32,408 bases of DNA, taken from positions 1 through 32,408 of IMG/VR virus record IMGVR_UViG_3300042466_000453. One strand, written 5' to 3'. Below are positions 16,302 through 22,492 of this stretch, one piece after another (position 1 is the first letter of the stretch; each line of letters begins with the position of its first letter). The notes below the pieces were generated by a model. The model did not search any database and was not told where the DNA came from. It saw only the letters and a list, made by a program, of their open reading frames with translations. Both the position numbers and the translations under genes were made by a program. This DNA is from a virus.

Positions 16302-17134
16302 TAATACTTTGGTTTTAGTTTGTGTCTGTTATCTTCCAACCAATGCAAGCATGAAATAACTTCTTGCTTCATATAAGGAAGATCATACTGTACAATATCT
16401 TTTACTACAGGATCACCGTTTGTATCTAGAGCTGTTATAGGATTTCCAAACTTGTCTTTATCTACCTCATCAAACATGATGTGATGAATAATAAGACTCC
16501 CAAACTTTAAACGTGGGTTGTGCTTTAGAATAATAAACATGTATAGTGATAACTGCAATGCATAATGATTCAGGTTACAATCATCAAGATGAGAAACAGG
16601 AGCTAACATCTTTTGTGTAATACCTTCCCAGTTAGTGTACCCTTCTGCTTTAATCTCTTTGTTCGTCTTATAGTCTGTAATGTGTACCTCACCGTTTATT
16701 ACTTCTACTAAATCAGATTGACCACATAGTCCTGCTGACTTTAAATAAACTAAATGTTCAGGATAAACTCCATTCTGAAGCTTTTGGTTTGGAGAGTATT
16801 TAAGACCTTCCTTTTCTATTGGCTTTATTACAGGAACTACATAACCTTGACGTTCCATTGTAGATAGTTCACAGATATCTCTTTCTCTGCAGTTGTGGTA
16901 CCAGGTCCCTAAACTTGTTGCTCTGTTTGCTTCTGACTTCCAGGCTTCTTTAATAGCTTCTGGAGTCATCCCGTGCCATTTTGACTTTTTGTTTTTACTA
17001 GACTTTACAGCAATTGTATCAGCATCAAAAGGTTGTTTAAAGTTTGATATAAACGAGGTTACACTTAACCAGTCAATAGCGTCTGGGTTTATACTGCTGT
17101 ATTTGTGATTTTGTGGGGTGAATGTTAGTATCAT
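16301..17134 (-). CDS. PD-(D/E)XK nuclease (Cas4/RecB-like)
   Basis: 277 residues. Motifs in order: VTSFIS near residue 27, GTWYH with the following Arg/Glu near 75, PEHLVYLKSAGLCGQSDLVEV (catalytic Asp), HITDYKTNKEI (D-x-K with Thr), and HYALQLSLYMFII (QxxxY motif) near 190. This is the RecB/Cas4-type nuclease core used in phage recombination or DNA processing. Its first 62 nt overlap the upstream gene, but no later start would retain the N-terminal helix. It is followed by the transferase-like gene with a 1-nt overlap. Confidence 0.8.
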   Translation of the reverse strand: MILTFTPQNHKYSSINPDAIDWLSVTSFISNFKQPFDADTIAVKSSKNKKSKWHGMTPEAIKEAWKSEANRATSLGTWYHNCRERDICELSTMERQGYVVPVIKPIEKEGLKYSPNQKLQNGVYPEHLVYLKSAGLCGQSDLVEVINGEVHITDYKTNKEIKAEGYTNWEGITQKMLAPVSHLDDCNLNHYALQLSLYMFIILKHNPRLKFGSLIIHHIMFDEVDKDKFGNPITALDTNGDPVVKDIVQYDLPYMKQEVISCLHWLEDNRHKLKPKY

Positions 17135-17456
17135 ATCTGAATCCGATTGGGTTATTCATAGGGGTTGCGGATATAGCTTGGATTATTTCTTGAGGGCTAT
17201 GAAAAGTAGCATAGAACCGTCCTGAAAACTTATCATATATTACGGATCTTTTCTTGCTTATTTGGTTCTTACTGTTTACATACTGTTCTACGGAACTAAT
17301 ACACTCTTTTTTAAACCACTTTTTTACCCTGATTTGTTTGACCAGGACTTCTTTCCGTTCTGGAAATAACTCCCCGCCTTCCATCTTTTGGTAGATAGTT
17401 TTGGTTTTGTAAATAGAATGAACCACACTTAACTCTATGGAATCATGTGGGGTCAC
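17073..17456 (-). CDS. Conserved small basic protein
   Basis: 127 residues with a GTG start that overlaps the upstream stop as GTGA. Lys/Arg-rich (KQIRVKKWFKKECISSVEQYVNSKNQISKKRS), with SVIYDKFSGRFYATFHSPQEII in the second half. It has no recognised motif. It overlaps the nuclease gene by 62 nt, an unusually long overlap for this operon. A nucleic-acid-binding role is possible from charge, not shown. Confidence 0.6.
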   Translation of the reverse strand: MTPHDSIELSVVHSIYKTKTIYQKMEGGELFPERKEVLVKQIRVKKWFKKECISSVEQYVNSKNQISKKRSVIYDKFSGRFYATFHSPQEIIQAISATPMNNPIGFRYDTNIHPTKSQIQQYKPRRY

Positions 17457-17782
17457 AAACCTAACTTCTGGTTTAGTTGATCTTCTTCTTGTTGACTCAT
17501 CTCAGCTTTCCAGTATCCCATAGGACATGCTGAGCTAAGAGAGCGGGTTTTAAACCCAAGAGAACAACCACACCCGCCCATAGTCTGGTTACAACAAGGT
17601 TCAGTACCAGGTACCAAACATCCATTATCTGTTTCGGTATACAGATCACAAGACCGGCAGATACTCATTCTTTCTTTGGCTATCTCTTCTACATCTTCTC
17701 TTTTAAAGATGGAATTAGTTATGCCTTCAATTATCTGATTCTTGTTCTTCCAGATTCTGATTATGTTCTCTTTTAGACTCAT
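17453..17782 (-). CDS. Cys-rich metal-binding protein
   Basis: 109 residues. Cysteines are spaced CRSCDLYTETDNGCLVPGTEPCCNQTMGGCGCSLGFKTRSLSSACPMGYW (about 42-91), consistent with two metal sites. It is preceded by a helical N-terminus (IIRIWKNKNQIIEGITNSIFKREDVEEIAKERMSI). Proteins with this C..C/GGCGC..SACP arrangement recur in Bacteroidota phages as I recall, with no known function. It overlaps its neighbours by 56 nt upstream and 4 nt downstream. Confidence 0.65.
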   Translation of the reverse strand: MSLKENIIRIWKNKNQIIEGITNSIFKREDVEEIAKERMSICRSCDLYTETDNGCLVPGTEPCCNQTMGGCGCSLGFKTRSLSSACPMGYWKAEMSQQEEDQLNQKLGL

Positions 17783-18188
17783 ATGCCGTACGCTTATGCA
17801 TTTTAATAAACTCTGCTCGTTGCTGTTCTTCCCCCATGATCTTCTTTAAGTTTTTTAGATCATAAAGCGTTTCTGCAGTTTTATAACGAGCAGTCATTTG
17901 CTGAAGTCCTTTCAGCTTACTCTTCTCTTCAAACATTTCCAGCATCTGGATCTTATCATCAAGCTTCCAATGCTTAATGGTAAAATCTCCTAGGTTGGTT
18001 AAATGAATTCTTGCATGATGCAAAGAACTCATGCTTTTTCTGACGTTCTCCCAGTAAAACTTAACTATAGCTTCTACTGCTTCAACGGGAACTTCAGTTT
18101 GTTTTACTACTTCAGGTATGAACTCCTTAGCTTTCCTGGGATGCAATTGATAGGAATTTAAAGTCCAACAATACGTTCCCAGCAGCAT
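17727..18188 (-). CDS. IHF/HU-like DNA-binding protein
   Basis: 153 residues. Residues ~22-85 match an HU/IHF-like start: FIPEVVKQTEVPVEAVEAIVKFYWENVRKSMSSLHHARIHLTNLGDFTIKHWKL, i.e. two helices followed by the 'v.l.nLGdF.ik' strand. The canonical beta-arm is replaced by a long helical C-terminus (MLEMFEEKSKLKGLQQMTARYKTAETLYDLKNLKKIM). IHF-like proteins of this form are part of the conserved set of crAss-like phages. It could help DNA bending at attP or genome packaging. The N-terminus overlaps the upstream gene by 62 nt. Confidence 0.65.
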   Translation of the reverse strand: MLLGTYCWTLNSYQLHPRKAKEFIPEVVKQTEVPVEAVEAIVKFYWENVRKSMSSLHHARIHLTNLGDFTIKHWKLDDKIQMLEMFEEKSKLKGLQQMTARYKTAETLYDLKNLKKIMGEEQQRAEFIKMHKRTAYESKREHNQNLEEQESDN

Positions 18189-18498
18189 AGACCTTTAGAT
18201 CAGGATTGATATAGATCTTCTTCTTGTTCTTACCTTCTTTTTTGATAAGATTCTTTTTCTCTGCTTTAGTCAAGCAGTTTCTTACAGATTGTGTTGAAGA
18301 AAATATCTTACGCTCGTGTGCCTTGTTACAGAAACTAGTTAGTTCCTGATCCCCTTCCATTGCTAGAAGAGTAAGACAGTTTAGGTCAGCTTCACTAACT
18401 GGAATGTCATACAAGTAGCAATGCGTAAGGATCTGGTACTTGACTATTTGCCAAGTACTCATCCGTACTCTTTTATCTACTTGGTTTACTATTGCCAT
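18127..18498 (-). CDS. Winged-helix-like conserved phage protein
   Basis: 123 residues. The pattern AMEGDQELTSFCNKAHERKIFSSTQSVRNCLTKAEKKNLIKKEGKNKKKIYINPDLKV fits a small winged-helix (helices, then a basic wing), followed by GNVLLDFKFLSI. It is paired with the IHF-like gene, an arrangement I recall from crAss-like phages. Start overlaps the upstream stop as TAATG. DNA binding is inferred. Confidence 0.6.
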   Translation of the reverse strand: MAIVNQVDKRVRMSTWQIVKYQILTHCYLYDIPVSEADLNCLTLLAMEGDQELTSFCNKAHERKIFSSTQSVRNCLTKAEKKNLIKKEGKNKKKIYINPDLKVYAAGNVLLDFKFLSIASQES

Positions 18499-18929
18499 TA
18501 CAGTTCTATTTTAAAACTCATGTAATCTTCCCCGGTTTTACACCAGTTCTTGTGGGTAAGAACAAGTTCAGCTCCGAGGTTTTCAAAGATGTGCCAGGAT
18601 GCTCCTTTTCTTGCCTCTCCTGTAACGTATTCATAGTTCATGTCTTTGGCCCATTCTATTGCGGTAGAGATCAGGTCGTACCCTAATCCTTTACCTCTAT
18701 GAAAAGGCATAATTGTAAAACTATCTATGTGAGCTACGTTATTAGAGGTCCAGCTAATAAGAGCTTCTGCTATCAGATCTTTTTTTTCTCTGAACCAGAT
18801 ACCTTGGAACTCTTTGTTTTCGGTCAACATAAAAAGCTTATACCGTTCATCCCATCTTAGTTCTTTGGGATGCTCCCGTTCAAACTTCATTGTTTCCCGA
18901 TAGTCTTTTAGTTTGTAGACCGTGTCCAT
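18498..18929 (-). CDS. GNAT-family acetyltransferase
   Basis: 143 residues. The acetyl-CoA motif is HIDSFTIMPFHRGKGLGYDLISTAIEWAKDMNYEYVTGEA (about 68-107), with R-G-K-G-L-G matching Q/RxxGxG/A. The ending HIFENLGAELVLTHKNWCKTGEDYMSFKIEL is the usual 'F.klGF' region. The substrate is unknown; phages use such enzymes to modify host proteins or small molecules. Start overlaps the upstream stop as TAATG. Confidence 0.85.
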   Translation of the reverse strand: MDTVYKLKDYRETMKFEREHPKELRWDERYKLFMLTENKEFQGIWFREKKDLIAEALISWTSNNVAHIDSFTIMPFHRGKGLGYDLISTAIEWAKDMNYEYVTGEARKGASWHIFENLGAELVLTHKNWCKTGEDYMSFKIEL

Positions 18930-19279
18930 TACTTCTTCAGATTTCTTTTACCTTTTGGATTTTCTGAAGGAATGATAACTTCATCACCCACTTTAAGACC
19001 TTGCTCTGCCAGATCAGGATTGTTATCCATGTCTTCTTGAGTTAAAGTATGTGGGGTACCACCCTCATAAGCCGGTTCTTTTTGGCTAGGGTTGGTAAGT
19101 TGAGCAATAAAAGCTAGGGCTTTAAGCTCTTCAGCTCTTCCTACTGCCAGGGCAGTGTTTAGTTCCTGAAGCTCAAGCTGTACTTTCTTTACCTCAATTT
19201 GTTCTTGAAAAAATGCAACGACCTCTTCTTTACTAGGGGCAGTCTTTTCCTGTGTTTCTTGTACGTTCTCTGTACTCAT
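18929..19279 (-). CDS. Coiled-coil conserved phage protein
   Basis: 116 residues. Residues ~15-70 are helical and heptad-like (KEEVVAFFQEQIEVKKVQLELQELNTALAVGRAEELKALAFIAQLT). The C-terminal half is polar and ends basic (ENPKGKRNLKK). The segment EVVAFFQEQIEVKKVQLELQELNT is a conserved type in Bacteroidota phages as I recall. The start has the 'aaaaaccaccacct' leader. Function unknown. Confidence 0.65.
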   Translation of the reverse strand: MSTENVQETQEKTAPSKEEVVAFFQEQIEVKKVQLELQELNTALAVGRAEELKALAFIAQLTNPSQKEPAYEGGTPHTLTQEDMDNNPDLAEQGLKVGDEVIIPSENPKGKRNLKK

Positions 19280-19299
19280 AGGTGGTGGTTTTTATATGG

Positions 19300-19587
19300 T
19301 TAGAAATTCAGATCCTTAGACTCTTTGGTAGAGTCTGAATGGTACATCTGAAAAATAGTCTGGAATTCGTTGTAAGGGGTATCTATGATATAGCTGTCCC
19401 CGTGGTCGGTAAATACTGTGGTGCAGCCAAACGGTAAAAGATCCTCTTCATCAGTAGTAAGCTTGCAAGCTATTACTATATCCATGTGAAAAGCAAAAGG
19501 CAGCCATTTTCCTTTGTCGTCTATTCCCATAAGATCGGCTTTGTCCAGATCCAGGGTGTGGCAGTGGATGTTACAGGTGTGTATCAT
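19300..19587 (-). CDS. Small protein, first gene of the minus-strand accessory operon
   Basis: 95 residues: MIHTCNIHCHTLDLDKADLMGIDDKGKWLPFAFHMDIVIACKL, then GCTTVFTDHGDSYIIDTPYNEFQTIFQMYH. Beta-rich, with several His and Cys in the first 10 residues. The 'TTVFTDHGDSYIIDTPY' segment resembles small OB/SH3-like proteins but I cannot name a family. The start is preceded by 'gaaaaccaaacct' and a promoter-like region. Confidence 0.65.
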   Translation of the reverse strand: MIHTCNIHCHTLDLDKADLMGIDDKGKWLPFAFHMDIVIACKLTTDEEDLLPFGCTTVFTDHGDSYIIDTPYNEFQTIFQMYHSDSTKESKDLNF

Positions 19588-19606
19588 AGGTTTGGTTTTC
19601 GGTTGG

Positions 19607-19667
19607 GTCTACACTTATAATATACTTAATAAGTTTAAACTCTCCAAATTTACTATATAGTTCTACA
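19607..19667 (-). promoter_or_regulatory. Promoter region of the minus-strand accessory operon
   Basis: On the minus strand: TGTAGAACTATAT, then AGTAAATTTGGAGAGTTTAAAC, with about 8 nt to AGTATATTATAAGTGTAGAC. The AGTAAATTT-nn-AGRGTTTAAA and GTATATT parts also occur upstream of the scaffold/capsid genes at 9077-9120, though with different spacing. The rest of the 212-nt gap between 19587 and 19800 is AT-rich and holds no convincing gene. A TTGTAGAAGT copy is at 19747. Confidence 0.5.
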
Positions 19668-19799
19668 TATTATTTAGTGACTTTTCAACAGATGTTAAAA
19701 AGCGTGGAAACCTAAACGTTCTTTTGGACAGTTTAGTTTGTTTTCTTGTAGAAGTAAAAGTTACCGTTTAGTAATAAATAAACAAAAGTTGGTGAGGAA

Positions 19800-20135
19800 C
19801 TAAACAATTTTATCTGTGTAGAGCTTATATGCCTTACTAAAATACTCTAAGGAGTTTTCTATATATGCAAGTAAGGGAAGGCCGGTCGTTGATAGTTTGT
19901 AGGTAACCTTTGGGGGGACTTCGTTATAAGAGATGCGTGTAAGTAACTTTTGAGTCTCCATCCTCTTTAAAGTCTGGGTAAGTACTTTGGCTGAGCAACC
20001 GGGAAGGTTATCATGGATCTCATTAAACCTAAGAGGATCTCCATCCCCCAGTACAAGAATACACTCTATACTCCACTTGTTTTGTAGCAAAGCTCTTTTA
20101 AACTCTATAACTTCCTGTACATCTCTGGTTATCAT
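19800..20135 (-). CDS. HxlR-type winged-helix transcriptional regulator
   Basis: 111 residues, the usual size. The family pattern is clear: NKWSIECILVLGDGDPLRFNEIHDNLPGCSAKVLTQTLKRMETQKLLTRISYNEVPPKVTYKLSTTGLPLLAYI (about 19-92). HxlR proteins bind DNA as dimers and often respond to redox or small molecules. This type is rare in phage genomes. It is separated from the minus operon by 212 nt and diverges from the plus-strand genes. Nested inverted repeats lie directly upstream of its ATG, suggesting autoregulation. It may be the lysogeny switch; that is inference. Confidence 0.9.
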   Translation of the reverse strand: MITRDVQEVIEFKRALLQNKWSIECILVLGDGDPLRFNEIHDNLPGCSAKVLTQTLKRMETQKLLTRISYNEVPPKVTYKLSTTGLPLLAYIENSLEYFSKAYKLYTDKIV

Positions 20136-20138
20136 TCA

Positions 20139-20220
20139 GTTGGCAAGTTACCCTTATGCAGACAGAGTACCAATGATCACCATAAGGTAACCTAATAACC
20201 AATAGGTTCCTATTGCCAAC
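20139..20220. promoter_or_regulatory. Nested inverted repeats upstream of the HxlR-type gene
   Basis: Outer arms GTTGGCAA (20139-20146) and TTGCCAAC (20213-20220). Inner arms TTACCcTTATG (20148-20158) and CATAAGGTAA (20181-20190). All lie between the regulator's ATG and the divergent plus-strand genes. They could be operators for a dimeric regulator or form a long 5'-UTR hairpin. The symmetry is seen directly; the function is inferred. Confidence 0.55.
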
Positions 20221-20238
20221 CATAATCATATATATTAT

Positions 20239-20303
20239 ACCCCCGGGTACTTAACTGACTTAACTAGCCCCCGGGTGTTGTGTACTTCTATGACCCCCGG
20301 TAC
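20239..20303. repeat. Three CCCCCGG(G)T repeats, about 27 bp apart
   Basis: acccccgggtac (20239-20250), gcccccgggtg (20267-20277) and acccccggtac (20293-20303). They stand out as GC islands in AT-rich DNA, directly downstream of a TATATATTATAC sequence that could be a -10 region. The 28- and 26-bp spacing puts them on roughly one helical face every 2.5 turns. Likely protein-binding sites controlling the plus-strand gene that follows. Confidence 0.5.
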
Positions 20304-20416
20304 TACAGAGCTACTTTCGGTTTTGTGAAACTAGTATGTTGGAGGATGTGATTGATGCCCCAACCAACCACCCCTACGGAATGTCTGGCAGGATAAACCC
20401 CCCTGCCTATTATATT

Positions 20417-20701
20417 ATGAACTTCATATTCCAAGCAGGCAACGCACAGTTAGTTGCAACAGGTATCGTACCATCTCAGACTCCTAACCTTGCAAAGGTT
20501 ACATTCTCAAACGGACAGGCAGCAGGCGTGACTATCTCTCCTGCAAAGCTTGAACGCTACTGGAATGTATTAGAAGACGGCAACCTGTCTCCTAAGTTCT
20601 TAACGGCCGAGGGACGCCTTGTTCCTACGTTCGAAGTTAAGAACATTGGCGGCACTCTGATGATTGTCGAAGCGGCTTCTAACCGTCCTATCGTGCTCTA
20701 A
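20417..20701 (+). CDS. Small, probably highly expressed protein of unknown function
   Basis: 94 residues from the ATG at 20417: MNFIFQAGNAQLVATGIVPSQTPNLAKVTFSNGQ, then a mixed alpha/beta remainder ending SNRPIVL. The frame runs back to an ATG at 20336, but that 27-residue extension is Pro/Cys-codon-rich. It also contains a GGCAGG/CCTGCC hairpin (20387-20409 region), so a regulatory leader is more likely. Codons are GC-richer than in neighbouring genes (gcc gag gga cgc; ggc ggc; gtc gaa gcg), suggesting high expression or separate origin. A strong terminator follows within 10 nt. No family recognised. Confidence 0.6.
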   Translation: MNFIFQAGNAQLVATGIVPSQTPNLAKVTFSNGQAAGVTISPAKLERYWNVLEDGNLSPKFLTAEGRLVPTFEVKNIGGTLMIVEAASNRPIVL

Positions 20702-20710
20702 TGCACGGTA

Positions 20711-20729
20711 GGCGGTTCACCGCCTTTTT
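20711..20729 (+). terminator. Rho-independent terminator
   Basis: GGCGG-TTCA-CCGCC followed by TTTTT, 10 nt after the stop of the preceding gene. It would isolate that gene as a single transcript. Confidence 0.85.
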
Positions 20730-20790
20730 AGCTAGCCACATAGCTACCCATTTACGTAGCTGCATTGTTCACTCACTAAATCTATTCACC

Positions 20791-20940
20791 GTGAAAAGAT
20801 CTAAATCTTTGCTATTTAAGACGTGGGAGATGTTCCGTAGCTGGTATAACACCATGAGACTACGGTTCAGTACGCTCAAACTGAGCTACATAAAGTTCTC
20901 TCCGGGTCATAACCCAGTTAAAGTGGTTATAACTTATTGA
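20791..20940 (+). CDS. Small basic protein, GTG start
   Basis: 49 residues: VKRSKSLLFKTWEMFRSWYNTMRLRFSTLKLSYIKFSPGHNPVKVVITY, with GTG read as Met. The start context TTCACCGTGAAAA is almost the same as that of the lipoprotein gene at 21534 (TTACCGTGAAAA). The frame is open from 20701, but that would read through the terminator. Strongly basic and aromatic; could bind nucleic acid or a membrane. A terminator follows directly. Function unknown. Confidence 0.5.
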   Translation: MKRSKSLLFKTWEMFRSWYNTMRLRFSTLKLSYIKFSPGHNPVKVVITY

Positions 20941-20946
20941 TAATCA

Positions 20947-20985
20947 GGTGTGTCTGAGTGATAGCCGCTCAGACCACCTTTCTTT
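20947..20985 (+). terminator. Rho-independent terminator
   Basis: GGTG-t-GTCTGAG pairs with CTCAGAC-CACC around an 8-nt loop, followed by TTTCTTT. It begins 7 nt after the stop at 20940. Confidence 0.8.
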
Positions 20986-21051
20986 AACCTCTTTTATCCG
21001 CTCTTACCTGTAAAGTTTTGCCGCGGATAAGATAGCTATAAACTTATTACT

Positions 21052-21243
21052 ATGATTATTCTACTTGGTTCTAACTACGACAAGAGTACAGAGATATATA
21101 CATTCTTCTATCATAACACTGATACTAATTGGTATTATGATATGGCATGTAGAAACTCATTTGGTACTAGTGATATGAACTCACGTACTCCTAATATGAC
21201 ACGTGAAGAGTTCAAAGTATTAGCAGGTGATAGACTTGCTTAA
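21052..21243 (+). CDS. Small protein of unknown function
   Basis: 63 residues: MIILLGSNYDKSTEIYTFFYHNTDTNWYYDMACRNSFGTSDMNSRTPNMTREEFKVLAGDRLA. Rich in Tyr, Asn and Thr, with a final helix. It lies alone between a terminator and a long ORF-free stretch. The codon use looks phage-like. No recognised domain. Confidence 0.55.
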   Translation: MIILLGSNYDKSTEIYTFFYHNTDTNWYYDMACRNSFGTSDMNSRTPNMTREEFKVLAGDRLA

Positions 21244-21244
21244 T

Positions 21245-21533
21245 ACAAATGTTTCTAGCGGTTGTTAGAAATCCCTTGTTTAACGGACTGTGGGTTAACA
21301 GAACGTCTTAATGTACCATTCTATCTTCCCAAGGGATAGCATATGTAATCAGTGGGAGTCATGACCTAAACATCTACCTTATTAGAGTTTAATAAACTCA
21401 GGTCTAGAGAAATGGATGTATTACATGTGAGTACAGAGGGATCTGAAATAGGTGTTTATCTGTTCTACTTCACAGAATAGAAGCTTTATGGTGAGGCTTA
21501 AACCAAATTTTACTTACCCAAACCATCATTACC
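21245..21533 (+). ncRNA. Candidate structured RNA / long leader
   Basis: A 290-nt stretch with no convincing ORF. Pairings seen: TTTCTA/TAGAAA (21252-21271), CCCTTG (21273) with CAAGGG (21330), GAGTTT/AAACTC (21385-21399) inside GACCT/AGGTC (21363-21404), and ACATC (21370) with GATGT (21415), which would make a pseudoknot with the GACCT helix. No family is recognised and no clear U-tract ends it. It could be a free RNA or the 5' leader of the lipoprotein operon. Confidence 0.4.
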
Positions 21534-21908
21534 GTGAAAAAATTATTAACCCTGGTCATAGTACTGACCAATCTAATGTTATCCTGTAAAGTACAAGGTA
21601 ACAACCAAAATCAGCCTGTTGCCACTATTATCTCTGAAAACGCAGACAAAGAAGGCCGTCCTATGTTTACTGTCAAGCTACCTAATGGTAAAACCTTAGA
21701 GCATATGTATGCAGAAGAAATAGCCCAAGGTTTGCTAGACGGCAAATGGATCTACGATGAAGCTATGACATTGGTACCTGAATCCTGTTATCAGGTTACC
21801 CTGGAACAAGACAGTATCCATATCGTGGACCGTGACCGTCCTGTTGCTGTAGTGAGCTACAAGCAGATCGGTATTTTAGACAGCATATTCACCAAAGACA
21901 ACGAATAA
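21534..21908 (+). CDS. Lipoprotein
   Basis: 124 residues, GTG start with ACC directly before it. The signal peptide MKKLLTLVIVLTNLMLSC has a lipobox ending at Cys18, so a lipidated mature protein of about 107 residues is expected. The body contains ATIISENADKEGRPMFTVKLPNGKTLEHMYAEEIAQGLLDGKW and SYKQIGILDSIF, with no known domain. It is followed after 4 nt by a membrane peptide gene. Phage lipoproteins often block superinfection or act as outer spanins. Either is possible; neither is shown. Confidence 0.7.
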   Translation: MKKLLTLVIVLTNLMLSCKVQGNNQNQPVATIISENADKEGRPMFTVKLPNGKTLEHMYAEEIAQGLLDGKWIYDEAMTLVPESCYQVTLEQDSIHIVDRDRPVAVVSYKQIGILDSIFTKDNE

Positions 21909-21912
21909 ACAT

Positions 21913-22098
21913 ATGAAGTACATACTTAAAATCATGCTATTGAGTATAGCAGTAATCCCATTATTTATATGGCAGGCATTGGTCTACATCTGGACCTTTA
22001 ACAATTCAGGCTATAAAACCCTGAAACAAGACTATAAAGTAACAGTTAAGTCTTACTACCGCAAATTAGGTAAACGTACAGGCCCAACCACATTCTAA
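21913..22098 (+). CDS. Single-pass membrane peptide
   Basis: 61 residues. The N-terminal segment MKYILKIMLLSIAVIPLFIWQALVYIW is one membrane span, followed by a basic tail (LKQDYKVTVKSYYRKLGKRTG). It lies 4 nt after the lipoprotein gene, so the two are probably co-translated. An N-in, basic-tail peptide next to a lipoprotein could be an inner-spanin-like or exclusion partner. Function inferred only. Confidence 0.6.
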   Translation: MKYILKIMLLSIAVIPLFIWQALVYIWTFNNSGYKTLKQDYKVTVKSYYRKLGKRTGPTTF

Positions 22099-22117
22099 AC
22101 CTTCTAATAACTTGTTT

Positions 22118-22321
22118 ATGAAATCAACTAAAATCATGCTTGCTTTTATAGGTACATTTCTTTTAACCTGGTTATTCCTAGGTACCATGAACTACTTACT
22201 TTTCGGTGACTTATCCTTCCGCCAATCCGTTACACATGGTGGCGTAGGTATGATTATGCTCATCTTCGGATGGATTCCGTCAGTTGTAGTATCCATAGAC
22301 CTTGACACCAAACTTTCTTAG
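22118..22321 (+). CDS. Two-span membrane peptide
   Basis: 67 residues from the ATG at 22118 (a TTG two codons upstream is in frame). Two hydrophobic segments: KIMLAFIGTFLLTWLFLGTMNYLLF and GGVGMIMLIFGWIPSVVVSI, joined by a short loop. This layout fits a class II holin-like or exclusion protein, but there is no lysin gene nearby. It follows the previous membrane peptide by 19 nt. Confidence 0.6.
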   Translation: MKSTKIMLAFIGTFLLTWLFLGTMNYLLFGDLSFRQSVTHGGVGMIMLIFGWIPSVVVSIDLDTKLS

Positions 22322-22399
22322 GTACCATGGGTGATACCTAAACATAGTATATTATAGTACTTATACTATATACTATGTTATGGGTACCATGGGTGGTAC
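22321..22399. repeat. 39-nt AT-rich palindrome between direct repeats
   Basis: Direct repeats GGTACCATGGGTGATAC (22321-22337) and GGTACCATGGGTGGTAC (22383-22399) flank a palindrome at 22341-22379. Its 12-nt arms AACATAGTATAT and ATATACTATGTT pair perfectly, and AGTA/TACT pairs further in. It lies between the membrane peptide operon and a small lipoprotein gene. It could be a bidirectional terminator, a protein-binding site or a replication element. Confidence 0.6.
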
Positions 22400-22419
22400 T
22401 TCTGAAACTTAAATAATTA

Positions 22420-22484
22420 CACGGATGGTTAGCCCTGGAGATAACGTCAAAGGGGTACATCTGTATTATTACTAACCACAAAAC
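22420..22484 (+). promoter_or_regulatory. Structured leader before the small lipoprotein gene
   Basis: ACGGATG pairs with CATCTGT (one G-U), or alternatively TGGTTAG pairs with CTAACCA. CCCT/AGGG can form inside. Two mutually exclusive pairings just upstream of a gene is a riboswitch- or attenuator-like layout. No known class is recognised. Confidence 0.35.
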
Positions 22485-22492
22485 TAATTACA

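Noticed and set aside
20239-20303. CRISPR array
   Set aside because: Only three 11-12-nt repeats with about 16-nt gaps; too short for CRISPR repeats and spacers, and no cas genes.
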